64,000 bases of DNA from Salvator merianae. Taxonomy: Eukaryota; Chordata; Lepidosauria; Squamata; Teiidae. The stretch covers positions 1,150,489-1,214,488 of the forward strand of contig QVOM02000074.1 of the NCBI GenBank assembly GCA_003586115.2, given 5' to 3'. Below are positions 31,977-43,215 of the stretch, piece by piece. The position numbers and the translations under genes are program-made. Every line of letters begins with the position of its first letter. Positions within the stretch are counted from its first letter, which is position 1. A model generated the notes under the pieces. That model ran no database searches. It was not told where the DNA came from and was given only the letters and a program-made list of their open reading frames with translations.

Positions 31977-31984
31977 ATGTCAAC

Positions 31985-32345
31985 ATATGCACATTGTTCT
32001 AAAACAGCTGAGAAAAAGAATCATATGCCAAGTTATGTAAGTGTAAGTTCCATTTCCCTAAATTGGACTTCCTGGGTTACAGGATCTCCAATCAGGGTAT
32101 TGAAATGGACCCAATTTAAATATACTTGATTGAAAATCACTCCAGTCTAGACAAATACAGAATTTCTTGGGCTTTGTGAACTTCTATAGAAAGTTCATTC
32201 TCAATGTTGCAGATGTAGTGATACTTTTCACTGCACTTCTGAAAGACAAGACCAGATGACATAAGATTTGGGATCATGAGCTTTTGAGTGCAAAATTCTA
32301 GTTATCCAATTGGAGGTAATACTTGGAAGGTGCCCAGTTCCCTTT
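31985..32345 (+). pseudogene. Ty3/gypsy RT-connection fragment, right of hAT
   Basis: Continues the gypsy reading: CKFHFPKLDFLGYRISNQG, then, past stops, QFLGFVNFYRKFI and FTALLKDKTR, corresponding to the RT thumb and the start of the RNase H region. Compare the 43203-43640 frame of the larger gypsy (FLGYHISHHGIEMDPNK, FLSFANFYRKFI). Ends near 32345. Confidence 0.72.
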
Positions 32346-32748
32346 TGAAGCATATAGTTTTTAAAAATATATATATACATATATTTATCTACTAATACAT
32401 AACTTATATAAACTTATTATTAACCCCCACCTCCCCTTCCTCAGTTCCTGCCAGAATCCTAGGATTTGTTGTTCATTGGAAGACTCTTTGAAACTGCTGA
32501 AACAAGTCTGTAGTCTCTGGGTTTGTCCTTAAATATTCTTCCACTTCTCTCTTATTTCTCTTCTCCTTCATTGAAAATTATATGCTTCTTTTATTTCCTC
32601 TATTATTTGAAATCTCATTTGATCAAAGATATACTTATACCAGTTTTGCATAGTCCATTTTGATGACTCTTTCCATCCGAATGCCAGAACTCCTAGTTCC
32701 ACTGAAATTAATTGATCCAAAATAAATTTCATCTCCTTATTAAAGATA

Positions 32749-32753
32749 CTACC
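32749..32753. repeat. Solo-LTR target duplication, left copy
   Basis: CTACC before TGTTATGAG; repeated at 33381-33385 after ACATAACA. Five base pairs is typical of gypsy-type integration. Confidence 0.85.
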
Positions 32754-33380
32754 TGTTATGAGTGCCTCGGACTCTGAGGATGAGGGCGGTGTTCAGCCTG
32801 AGAGCTATGTAAATGTTGAGCAGGCAGCTCCAGGTGGCACAGAGCCCAGACAGCTTATCACCATTCCAGAGGACGAAGCACAAACATTGGTAGGAGATGT
32901 TTTGGAAACATCAGAGGTTCCTGCAAACACCCCACCTACAGCCATAGAAAGAAGAAGGGCCAAACGCAGGGCTCAGCTGAGCTTGTGTAAGCAATCAAGC
33001 AGAAGCAGGACACACACAAGCTCACACATGGGAGAAGATGATCCTGCAATATAAATACAACACAGGGACTGCAGCCCAGGCATGGTCAGCAACTGCTTTC
33101 CATCCGTGCGTCCTGTTACTCTGATCTCCTGGCTTCTAGAACCTTGACCCTTAGTTTGTTTGGACTGCGTTTTGACTTCGGCTTCTCTTAATCCCTGGAC
33201 TTTGATTGCTTCGTGACTACATCCCTGTTTGAACTTGGACTGGACTTTTGACTACAGCTTCTCTTGCTCCTTCGGCTTTGTTTGCTTATCAACACCTGCT
33301 GCCTTCCTGTTGTGACCCGGACTTCCCTGTTACTGAGGCTAGCCTTGGCCTCCGTTTGTCAGCCTGCCTGGGACATAACA
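32754..33380 (+). repeat. Solo LTR (627 bp) inside L1
   Basis: Begins TGTTATGAGTGCC and ends GGGACATAACA, with termini in short inverted repeat (TGTTAT/ATAACA) and an exact 5-bp duplication. A TATA-like ATATAAATAC at about 33047-33056 suggests U3 is the first 300 bp. The sequence is much less AT-rich than the surrounding L1. The length and the 5-bp duplication favour a gypsy-type LTR over an ERV. Orientation is taken from the TATA position and is therefore inferred. No internal region remains, so it arose by LTR-LTR recombination. Confidence 0.85.
32758..33054 (+). CDS. 98-codon reading frame within the solo LTR U3
   Basis: The frame starts MSASDSEDEGGVQPESYV, four bases into the LTR. It is acidic at first (SDSEDEGG, TIPEDEAQ) and basic later (ERRRAKRRAQ), and stops just at the TATA-like box. 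I recognise no domain. It may be a chance frame in GC-richer LTR sequence, or the 3' end of a gag-pol or accessory frame overlapping the LTR as in some retroelements. Nothing shows that it is translated. Confidence 0.25.
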   Translation: MSASDSEDEGGVQPESYVNVEQAAPGGTEPRQLITIPEDEAQTLVGDVLETSEVPANTPPTAIERRRAKRRAQLSLCKQSSRSRTHTSSHMGEDDPAI

Positions 33381-33385
33381 CTACC
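33381..33385. repeat. Solo-LTR target duplication, right copy
   Basis: CTACC, exact partner of 32749-32753; L1 sequence resumes after it. Confidence 0.85.
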
Positions 33386-34095
33386 ATTCATAATATGCCC
33401 TATACATAATTCATTTGTTGATACTCTTCTGCAGTATCTTCTTTTCTGCAAAAAGAAATATTGATTTCTTTTTCTATCTTCCAAAATACTTGAATTTTTT
33501 CACAATCCCAAAACACACAAACATATAGCTATGTATATGTATATATATAGACTCCTTTTGTTAGCCAACCATACCAACCATTTCAATTTCAATTCCTAAA
33601 TATATGGGCTATTTGACAAGGAGTTTTGTATCATTTAAATTTTTTTCCCCCCTTAATTATGGTTGTTGTTGTTTTGGATATTGTTTAACTATCTCTCAAT
33701 ATCTTTTATTTCTATTCTTAAATCATCTTCCCACATATTTCTATAATTAAATATATTTTATCCCTTTGGCCCCTCAATAAATTATATATACTTCCTCCTA
33801 ATTCCTTTGTTTCCTTTAAACTCTTTTCAATTATTACATCAAAGGTAGACATTTGATTTTTCAATAAGTTCTTAGGTTCTGTTTTATTTATTTAACTAAT
33901 AATCCCCTGAATTTGTAACCATACCATATTAATTCCTAATATTTCTGTTAATATCTCCCTTGTTATTTGGTTGCCCTCCTCATCATATAATTGTTCCACT
34001 CTATAAATTTCATTTTTATTTAATTTCTCTATTTCTCCTTTGTCTATAACTACATTCTTATTTATTGTACCTATTATAGCCAATTATCCATTTTG

Positions 34096-34219
34096 ATTTT
34101 ACCCTCAAGTACATTAAAGGCAAAAACAGTAACTTGCCTGATGCATCTCACAAAGACCCCAGCAACATAACTTTGAAGAAACTACAATATCTGCTATTCT
34201 AACTCCAAAAGAGCTAGAG
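34096..34219. other. Short spacer
   Basis: No recognised feature. Confidence 0.35.
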
Positions 34220-34475
34220 TTAGTGGCTATCTGAATCAGAAGAGGTGGTTGAAAAGTTTGACAGGTGTTTGCAGGCAGTAATGAAGTGGATGGGGGCTAA
34301 TAAATTGAAGCTGAATCTGGTAAGATGGCAGTACTATGTGTTAACAGGATGTCATGTCCATGAAGAAAGGAAGCATCCTGTTGTTAATGGAGTTGTTTTG
34401 CCCTGGAAGGAACAGATGCATAATTTGGAGGAACTCTTGGACTCTGCACTGACATTTGAGGCTTAGGCGTGTAAA
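34220..34475 (+). pseudogene. L2-like LINE RT fragment
   Basis: The 73-codon frame reads RCLQAVMKWMGANKLKLN, then VVNGVVLPWKEQMHNLEELL. These are the L2 signatures 'WMxxNKLKLNPDKTE' and 'xGVxLPLxxxVRxLGVLLD' downstream of the RT active site. Only 250 bp remains. Confidence 0.65.
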
Positions 34476-35545
34476 ATGAATAAACTGAAATAAACTGGCA
34501 GAATTACCCATTTTCACTTATTTCAGCAGGATCTTAAGGCTGAATAGGCTGGTTTCATAAAGTGCCAATCAGAAGGCAGCATGTGTTCTTAAGGATAGAG
34601 GAAAAGGAAGGAGCTCCAAGGCAGAGGTAATACAAATGTGACAATCTTTATTAAAAACCAAACAAAAAATAAAAGACACTTTTATTCTGAGGTTTCTATA
34701 ACCAACAGTGCAAACCAATAACAATACAGGCAGGCAAATAGAACAGTGTTCACTAGTTAAATTGTCAGTCATGATTACAAGGCAAAAGTGCATCAAACAG
34801 GCTTAGGTTGTCTTAGCAAGGGCACTGAAAACAGTTTCTTAAGGCAGAGAGGACACAAAACAGGATATAATGAGGTTTCCCTCTGGAGTGGCTTGTGTTT
34901 AAGTATCTAAGGAAATTGTCTAAGAAATTTTAAGAAGTTCCTATACTGGTCCCATTCCCAATGATCCTGGTCCTATACTGGTCTTTTTCCTAACATGATC
35001 AATAATTAAAATCTCCCAAAGCAACAGCCCTACTCAGCTTCAGATAAATATCAGGTGGGCTTCAGTGAAAATCATGGCTGGTGCCTCCATTTGCAAGTGC
35101 AAAACCACCCGTCTAGTGAGTGAACAGGAACGTTCCTCTTGCTAAGTGCGAGCAGGCCCCCTTACTCTGAACGTTTTTCAATGAATGCTGAAGATGTTAA
35201 AGCCAAATGTTTACTCCATGATTTCCATGCTCACTTTCCAGACAAGCTTAGCCCCTGGTTTTCACTCCCTGCCCTTGCTGTTGACATCTGACCTTCAGGA
35301 AGACAACTCACTTGGAGAAGGGGATAATATTAGGATAGCCACTGCACTGCCATCTTTGAAGCTCTGTGATACAAGGCTCTGCCTGCTTGCATATTTCACT
35401 GATTCTGCTTTTCCTTTGTTCTAGAGAGAAGCTTGTAATTGTTGGAAAATAATTGGAATAAATGTTGTCTCAAGCCCATTTGGAGCCTGACAGAGAATAC
35501 AAAATTAGCATAAGAGCTGCCTATGCTAACATGGGTGGGAAAGTG
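34476..35545. other. No gene recognised; transposon scrap
   Basis: Mostly unassigned. At about 35105-35163 the words TCTAGTGAGTGAACAGGAACG and AAGTGCGAGCAGGCCCC match the end of the palindromic element at 588-1327. The frame 35185-35424 and the minus frame 34569-34796 show no domain. AATAAAT at about 35458 follows a TTGGAAAATAATTGG word. Confidence 0.35.
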
Positions 35546-36385
35546 TTCAGGGATGTATGAAGGCAAGTCTTCTAATTCTTGATCCCAGGCCTATGGTTTA
35601 CTTGTTTTCAAAACAAGCATATTTCATCCCATGTAAGTCAGTACTCACAGCTTCAAAACTGACTAAGATGTTCTTTCAACACATGTATAAGGCTCTTGTT
35701 GTCCCATAAAAAACTATCAGTGACCATAGTATGCGATTCACCTCAGCTTTTTGGAAGAAATTTTTAAAGTTGTAAAGCACGAACCCAGAACTTTTATCCT
35801 TCTACCACCCTGAAATCAATGGACAGACAGAAAGCATTATCTCAGGTATTATGCTAATTTTCAACAGGATGTTTGAGTTCATGCAAATTCATGCAGAATT
35901 TGTGTATAATAATGCGTTACATGCCCTCATTAAACACAGAAGTGTCTGGTCCTGTCCCAGTGGTAGAATGAGCTGAAAGAGTAAAACAGGTTTGGTCCAA
36001 TATAGTCTGAGCTCAATACAAGATTAAAACATCTTATAAAAAAATATGCAGACTGGAAATGAGCCTGGGTGGGATTTGCAAGTGAGCAATCAAGTACACA
36101 TCTCTACTAAACACCTCAAGTCATTGCAACCTTTGAGGAAATCAAGCAATACATTTGTGAGACCTTTTCCTATAAAACATTTTGTCAATCATATATTTGT
36201 GGAATTGATCTTGCCAAAACATTATAAAATTCATCCTGCACTCCATTTCAGCCTACTGAAAGAGGCAATCAATATCTCTCCTCTCCAAAAAAAGGAGAAA
36301 CCTCCACTTTCAGTACTTGTCAATTACCATCAGCATTTTGAAATTTCAGAAATGTTAATCTGTTATTGACACAGGTCCAAGCTAC
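35546..36385 (+). pseudogene. Ty3/gypsy integrase C-terminal half
   Basis: With stops and shifts: SDHSMRFTSAFWKK-like sequence (second Asp region) near 35715, YHPEINGQTESI at about 35800-35835 with the Glu, and EFVYNNALHALIKHRS. The last frame, 36046-36369, has VHISTKHLKSLQPLRK, FVRPFPIKHFVN and YKIHPALHFSLLKEA, the post-core 'GPFxI...HPVFHVSLLK' segment of gypsy integrases. No chromodomain is evident. It is probably a separate gypsy from the 31.2 kb piece, but could be the same element after rearrangement. Confidence 0.72.
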
Positions 36386-37200
36386 AATATCTAATTTACT
36401 GGAAACATTTTTTCCTTCTGAAAACCAATGGGTAAATGCTTCTAATATTTCAGCCCCTCATCTGACATGATGCTTTCATTCTCTGTACCCCCATAATGGA
36501 GTCCTATTTCTTCTACTGCTATTCAGTTTTGGGACAGGGAACTCCTTTTAGGAGTAGTATAATGTCAGCTCCTGTTTATCTCTGTCACATTATTGTTGTG
36601 ACATTATTATTTTCCTGTTGTGTTGAGCATTGTGTACTACTGTGGTTGCTATATGTAACCAAGCTGTAGTTAGTTAGTTAGTTAGTTAGTTAGTTGAGAC
36701 GCATGATGAATAGAGATAGCCAACCTGGGAACTGAGGAGGGAGAGAATTTAGATTGCTTAACTGAAAATGTACATTACTGCATTGTGATTTATCTTGGTG
36801 GGCTAGACTTGTTATGTTAACATACGGAAGGCACCAAGTTACTTTGAAGTGAAAGGAGCGGGAGCTGGCTTGGGCATATCTATACTTGGTACTAGGGGAA
36901 AAGTGGTGGGTTTTTTTTTCAATTGTCAGCCTAACTGTGCCATGTCTTACTGAATAAAGGATGTTCTAACACAAAGGAATTCTGTATTTCTGCTCTAGAA
37001 CAGGTGAGGTCTTACAGGAAGATAATTCGTGGTGGGTAAATGCTGGACTGGTTTGGGAAGACCTCTCTAAGGCCAGTGCTTTGGAAGATAGAGTGGGTCT
37101 AACAGTGTTTAGACAAAAGGATGTCAGCCTGAAGTATGCAATCTTGCAACTGTAATTATATAGCATGGCTTCTTATCAATAAACAAACATGTTGCTTCAC
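36386..37200 (+). repeat. Possible gypsy 3' LTR region; TTAG microsatellite
   Basis: A sequence starting near 36558 (ATGTCAGCTCCTG) follows the integrase, and an AATAAAGG poly-A-like word occurs at about 36953. This is the expected place for a 3' LTR, but no matching 5' LTR or clean termini were found. A (TTAG)n tract of about seven units lies at 36667-36695. A second AATAAAC is at about 37180. Confidence 0.32.
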
Positions 37201-38185
37201 TGTGAAATTTTGAATGTTATCTTCTTCAAGCCAGGGTTATTAGTCTTGACAATTTAAATGAAGCCTAAACTGCAGAGCAAGCTGCCATTTCATATGTATC
37301 TTGGTTGTCACATTATTTTAAAAGTGGTAATTGAGCAGGGCTAGCTGCTCTGGTTCTTGGAAATAGGAAAGAAGGGTGATAGCCAATGAATTTTACCAGG
37401 TTCTGGGAAAAAGTTGAACAGTAACTATCTATTTTAAAAAGTCTCAATGAATGAAGAAGACTTCCTCTGGGATTCTTGTAAAAAAAATCCTCCTTTTGCT
37501 GTTTGCATAAAAATAAAAGAATAACAAACCATGGAATGTGGGGTAGTACATAGAAAATCACAATCCATGGTTCACAAGTTACAATAGCTCATGTATTTTT
37601 CAGCTAAGACACTAGCTGCAGATGGCTTCAATATTTTCTCATAAATATATTCCATATTTCTATTGAACTTATGTGGTATTTAATAAATTAAATGCAGCAT
37701 GAAATTGATTTGAAGATCACATCAGGGTAGTTGTGACATGTTGAAGTTCAAAGCCTCTAATCTGATGAATAAAATACCAAATCTTCCAGGTGTACTACGC
37801 AAATGTGCCTGTGTATAAAACACTGGCTACATAGTATTTATCCCTGCAATTTTCCTACATTATTAGCTTTTAGCAAAAGTTACAGTGAAGAGAAACAATT
37901 AACCTCTGCTGAAGATGTTAAGCACCATGCAATATTTTATCCTTGATCTTCAAGAAAGTGCTATAAAATATGACATCACCCTTTATCTACAGCAAAATTT
38001 AATCTGTAGCTGCAGTCTGATAGGAGAAAAAATCATTAATAAAAACCCATGCCCTCTTCTTAATGCTTGACACTAGAAAAGGTATTATATCAGCACAGTG
38101 TTAATAGAAAAGTTAACATAGTTTTTCTAGCACTCCTAGTATTCTTATCCATCCATCTATCTAATTGTTCCCTTTTCATCTTCTA
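37201..38185. other. No gene recognised
   Basis: AT-rich, unique-looking sequence. The minus frame 37313-37561 has no domain. No repeat identity could be supported. Confidence 0.35.
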
Positions 38186-38540
38186 AATTAAGGATGACTT
38201 TTTGATCAATGTTGAAGGTACCACTGATTTCATTGAACCACAAAACAGAACCAGTTTTTATTCCAGAAATGCAACTATTGTCTCTTCTCATAATCACTCC
38301 ATCTTTGGACAAACATCTCAAGGGTTGCACTGCTTAAGTGAACCTGATGTGCCTCCTGCTGGTCTTTTCATCTTTAACTCCAACGAGGCTGGCAAGGTCT
38401 TTAATACCTTCTGCTTTCTTAGAAAACTCCATAACTTCTTGATGTGGCTTTTAAGCCAAGGAAGTTGTGGAACCTGTCAGTGCACTGGCCATGGTGCAGC
38501 CATCTATGGATGTTCCCAATCCCCAGCCTTGTCTGTTTGC
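38186..38540. other. Unidentified stretch, possibly coding-derived
   Basis: A plus frame (38202-38543, 113 codons) overlaps minus-strand passages that look peptide-like: KKLWSFLRKQKVLKTLPAS in one frame, and EVMEFSKKAEGIKDLASLVG in another. I do not recognise either. It may be an old processed pseudogene or a decayed retroelement piece; the evidence is only that composition differs from the AT-rich flanks. Confidence 0.2.
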
Positions 38541-38775
38541 TGACCTCATTTACCCAACCCTTCCCCTTGTTGCTGGTTTGCTGGCATACTGGTTTGCTGG
38601 GAAAAAGTAAGGTTAAATCTATGACAGAGAACTGTGAGATAGTTGAACTGTTATATGCCTGCTGTTCGCAGCTACCCTTTGTATTCTGTTATCTACAATA
38701 AAAGAACATCTCACGACTGAATCTGTGTTTCTGGTCTAAGGGAGAAGAAGCATAGGTGGTGATGTTACAGGCCAT
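38541..38775 (+). repeat. LTR-like sequence
   Basis: TTTGCTGGCATACTGGTTTGCTGG is followed by CTACAATAAAAGAACATC (poly-A signal) and TGTTTCTGGTCTAAGG. The layout is like a retroelement R/U5 and its leader, and it resembles 8630-8690 (CACAATAAAATTAGAGAAC, CTCTGGTTTG). It may be the 5' LTR of a gypsy element such as the one starting near 40140, although 1.3 kb separates them. Confidence 0.35.
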
Positions 38776-40139
38776 GCTCTGGGGGTACATGCTTTTTTTT
38801 TTTAAGGGGATTACCCCCCACCCCCCAGCACTAGACATTGTAGGAATTCATCAGGCAGGTTTAGCAATGCTAAACTAGCAAGAAAAACCCAAACAAGAGG
38901 GGGTAAAAAGGAAAACACTCTTAGACTCAGGGGTCTATGAAAACAATTGTGCATCTTTATGAAAACCCAGCAAAAAGACCTGAAACCCCCAAAAACAGCA
39001 ATAATCGATGTAATTTCCTAGAATTAGCTAGTTTCATAATTAGGCACTTGAAAAAGGAAAAGAAAAGGCTTGACTTCAAACTAAGTAAGGAGACCTAGCT
39101 AGTGGGGGGGGGGAGGGGGAAGAGAGAGAGAGAGTCTGGGAGAAGCTAGCAAAGGAGACTAGGAAGGTTCTTAGCACTAAAGGGTAAATCTCCCACCTGA
39201 AGGCTCCCATCTGAAGTCTTCACCATGCCAAAAGGGAAAATGTGGGGAAAAGATGCATAGGTCTCTTGCAGGCAGATGGGTCAAAAATCAGAGAGTGGGA
39301 AATGGAAAATGCTTCACAGCCCTCACTCCTTTAGTAAAAGAAAAACAGCTCTTTTGCCAAGGGGCATGGAAAGAGATATGAAAATCTCTCTTTAAGTGGA
39401 ATCAACTCAAAGAAAAAAAGGAAACTGCAAGCAGCATCATCAAGCAGTCTTCTTGGAAAAATCAGTTTTCCCTCTCCATTTTAGGAGGGAGGTAAAAGCA
39501 GCAACCAGTCAGGGAATATGGGGATGAGATGATCATTCTTTGTTCTTCCTCTCTATCCTCATTAATCCCAATGGAAAAACCTGAACTTTTTACATTTTTT
39601 TTTACCAAGTAGAAAAGGGGCAAACTTCACTCATTAGATGAAAAATGGATTGAAACCCTGACTTTTGATAGGTCCTTTTAAGCACAAGAATTTTAAACTT
39701 ATTGGTCCTTTTAGCAAAGAGGTGTGATGAGCAAAGTGAATGTAGATCAGGTCATGTAGACTACACTTGTTAATGAACTTAAGTTCTTCTATTTGCATTC
39801 TTAATGAGAAGTTCTCAAGATGTAGACTTGAACAATGGGGCTAGTTTTGATGGCCAGATACTTGCCCAAATTCTTTGTTAACCATTAATGTCTGTAATTT
39901 CCTGAGCTGGAACTGGCTCAGGCAGCCAGGTTTTATCTCTTTCAAGAGATAAAGGGAAAATGTTGATATTTTTGCAGATAGGCTTGCCTTTTTAAAAATG
40001 GATGCAAGCAGAGGAAAAATATAGCTAAATTTTGGACTCTACAGGGTCCAGAATTCTGGTCAGTTTCCCTGTATTTGCAACCTTTATGTCAGTTATATTT
40101 CATGGGATCAATGACCATTTACATTTATATATATAGCGC
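38776..40139. repeat. Family-A-like remnant and low-complexity DNA
   Basis: At about 38940-39065, GTCTATGAAAACAATTG, CTTTATGAAAACCCAGCAAAAAG and GGCTTGACTT recall LTR-like family A on the minus strand. A G-run and GA repeat lie at 39102-39136. The remainder is unassigned and has no open frames of note. Confidence 0.3.
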
Positions 40140-42115
40140 ATTCTGGGTAATCTGGTTACAGTGATCCTGACAGAATAACACAATACCACAGCTCAAGGCA
40201 CGGGTAATGTCCCTGAGCCTCATAATTCCCTTCCTGCTATGTTGGAGCAAACCCTATCTGAGCTGCCTAGAGCAGTTCAACAGTTGGCTGCCCCCCCCCC
40301 ACACACACACACGGCAAGAAGACCAGGAGCCAAAGGCCACCATAGAGGGACTCAAAAAAGAGCTGAGGCTGACCCAGGCCAATTGAGAAGGGTGCAGTAT
40401 GACCTTATGTGGCTCTGATTGATCGAGGGATGTTTCGAAGGAACACCTATGTTTTGCAACTGTGTCTGAGGCAACAGATGCACTAACAGAGCACCACATC
40501 CAGCAGCCCCTCATCCAAGAAGATTAACTCACTGACACTGCTACAGAAGTTCAGGAGTCTGAGGTTGGCGTTGCTGAAACAGCTGGGATGACTGAGGCTG
40601 TGGGGGCAACTGCCAATGTCCTGCCACCCAGGGGTCTACAGGATGTGTGTTCTGTGCTGGATACAATCAGTCGAGAACTAGATTAGTCAATAGAGGGAGC
40701 ATTGGCCACACCTATCCCTCCCTGTGCTCATATAAGCCACTGAATTACCTTACTCAAAGAGCCATTCCTAAAGACTGAGCTGCATTAGCCCACTCCACCC
40801 AGCTTTCCCATTGCTTGTCAGTTCATGAAAACTTCAACAGTTGGAGAGTGTGCTGCCAGAAGAGAGACCCTGAGAGCTGAACTACCAGAGGACCATCTAC
40901 CAGAGAAACATTGTTTCTACTACTGGAAACATTCTTACCACATAATTACCAAGAGAAGGCTGACAGTAGCTCAGAGAGAGAAGAGCCTTTTCCCAATCTG
41001 TATACTACATTGCTTCACAGCAACTGGCCAGAGGCTCTGCAGTGGAAAACTAAAGCCCAAGATACAGGCGTTACACATGCTGAATCAGAGCCTGACTTCC
41101 CAAGGTATGCTGTGATGATTCTACAGGAACTGCCCTCTGCAGCAGGTTGGGAGAATGCCATTCAGCTCCCAGGCAAAAAGACAGAATGTTATATCAGCAC
41201 TGAATGGAGCACCAGCACTGAATGGAGAGATACAACACAGAGGACCTCTGCCTCCCCCCAACCAGTCAGCATCTGTCTGCCTTGTCCTTTTGATGGGACA
41301 TCAAAAAATTACCCATATTTCTGATGCAGCTATACATGTTTCTGATGCTCCAAAGAAAATAATTTTCTATGGAGACAGAACGTATAGCCTTCACCATCAA
41401 CCTGCTCACTGGTCCAGCTGCTCAGTGGGGTTTTTGTCAGGTTGAGTCATGGACGTCAGAGAGTTTAGACAGTTCATACGTGACAGCAACCCTGCACAGA
41501 GAGAAAATGTACTCCAGAAGTGAAAGTCCATAAACCAAAATCATCTGATGGTGGCTATGTATGCCTCTGAATTCAAGATGCTAGCTGTCAAGGTGCTGGA
41601 TGTGGGAGATCTAATGCAACCCATGTTTATTAGAGATGGGCTGAATCCAAACATCAAGGCATTGGCCATGCACTATGAAGAGCCATGCACACTGTAGGGT
41701 TGGATTCAGCTAGCTACCAATCTGAAAAGTCATTTGGCAATTCTACAGCTCTCATCTATGCATCTGCTCCCAACCTCAAGAAAGGAAACAAAAGGGATGG
41801 TGGTCACCAGGCGCGTACCCCCAACTGCCAAATCCAGACTGAGCCAGGAAGAGTGCGCCCACTGTAATGAGCAAGGACTCTTTACTGTGGGGAAACCGTT
41901 CATTTTGCTGTTAATTGTCCCAACAGAGGCAGGCAGGAACACAAACCTATGCCTGCTCTAAGATCCTTTTCTCCTAAAACCAAGAAAAAGGACAAGTCAG
42001 GAACAAAGTTAGCAGTTACCAATGCTACTGACTTCCAAGAAGATGGCCCTCCCTCTCAGCAGAGGAACAGGGAAATGAGTGAGTCCTGTCCCTGCTTGCG
42101 GACGTACAGCTTCTT
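40140..42115 (+). pseudogene. Ty3/gypsy leader and gag
   Basis: Starts with a GATCCTGACAGAATAACACAATACCAC leader matching the 8.7 kb gypsy. A gag-like reading follows with frequent stops and shifts. Near 41520-41700, LMVAMYASEFKMLAV and LMQPMFIRDGLNPNIK resemble the C-terminal gag helices. At about 41850-41925 a nucleocapsid knuckle can be read in one frame as YCGETVHFAVNCPN, without its first Cys. A CA microsatellite lies at 40291-40311. Confidence 0.62.
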
Positions 42116-42380
42116 TGCCCTGCAGTGAGAAGGATATTCTTTCAAAACATCTGGTGCTAGATCTTCACATCACCATCCCAGGCTTGAGCTTTTCGTAAAA
42201 GCTTTGGTGGATAGTGGGTCCAGCAGAACTATGACTGAAACCACCCTGGTTGATAAATTCCAGCTCCCTACTGTAGAAATGCCTGAACTGGTTATATTTG
42301 TTACTTTTTATGGCTCAGAGAGCCAAACGCCAGTTACACATAGAACAATCCCACTTAAAACCTGAATTGCTTATCAAGTA
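42116..42380 (+). pseudogene. Ty3/gypsy protease
   Basis: ALVDSGSSRTMTE at 42201-42240 is the retropepsin active site (DSG). Then VDKFQLPTVEMPELV follows in the same reading, and after a stop and shift the segment leads to ILGLDWLRNHDPTIGWS at about 42418-42468, the usual protease-RT joint in gypsy elements. Confidence 0.7.
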
Positions 42381-43215
42381 GATGACTTGCAATACCTGGT
42401 GGTGCGCATGTCCTATTATCCTGGGATTGGACTGGCTCAGGAACCACGATCCAACAATTGGCTGGAGCAAAGAAATCATTATTTTTGACTCCAAAAAGTT
42501 TATGATACACCAACCTAACAAGGAGCTCACAGGGGCAGTTTTAGAGATTCCATTTGTTGGCACAGACAGCAAACCTCTCTGTGCAACCCAGCATGAGCAT
42601 ACACTTGACCATTTGCCAGACTTATACAAAGACTTTGCAGATGTTTTTGAAGAGAAGGAAGCTGACCTGCTATCTCCTCATCATCCCTTTGACTGTGTCA
42701 TTGAATTGCTACCTGGAGCTGAGCTCTCTGCAGGACACTTATACTCTATGTCTGAATCTGAATTGCAGGCTCTGCAGGACTTCCTAGATAAAAACTTAGC
42801 ATGTAATTTCATATGACTCTACTCCTCTTCCATGGCCTCTCTGGTACTATTTGTCAAAAAGAAAAATGCTGAGCTCCAGTTTTGCACAGATTACCGTGCT
42901 TTGAACAAGATCTCAGTTAAAAAACGATATCCTCTCCCACTCGTTAGTGACTTGCTGGACCACCTAAGACAAGCGAACATTTTAAGCAAGCTGGATCTCT
43001 GGGAGGCATTCCATCGCATAAGAATGCAAGAAGGAGATGATTGGATGACTGCTTTTAGCATTAGATATGGGCTTTTTGAATTCCTCATAATGCCTTTTGG
43101 ACTGGCTACCGCTATTGGACCTGCAGTGTTCCAGAATGTTATTAAATATGTCTTTAGAGACATGACGCTAAGCTCTCTAAAGGTGAGTTCCATCTCAATA
43201 CATTGGACTTTTTAG
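42381..43215 (+). pseudogene. Ty3/gypsy RT with active-site deletion
   Basis: The frame 42382-42816 holds the joint (GLDWLRNHDPTIGWSKEI) and RT N-terminus (DLYKDFADVFEEKEADLL, HHPFDCVIEL). After a stop at about 42817, 42832-43215 has VLFVKKKNAELQFCTDYRALNK, SKLDLWEAFHRIRM with the first Asp, and MPFGLATA. Right after FRDM (43164) the sequence skips to the later KLSK/GEFHLNTL-type segment. The YxDD block and about 60 neighbouring residues are missing. RT activity is impossible. Confidence 0.85.

Larger units (their letters stand above)
32370..34095 (-). mobile_element. L1 LINE 3' portion, split by a solo LTR
   Basis: On the minus strand, ORF2 sequence runs from 34083 (INKNVVIDKGEIEKLNKNEI, RVEQLYDEEGNQITREIL) through decayed sequence to CVFWDCEKI at about 33500. 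It then continues on the far side of the LTR to a 3' end with C-rich UTR near 32430. Poly-T/AT sequence (32355-32400) marks the 3' end. The 33892-34083 frame is the cleanest piece. Confidence 0.7.

Noticed and set aside
36667..36695. Telomere-like repeat
   Set aside because: The unit is TTAG (4 bp), not TTAGGG. It is a simple microsatellite.
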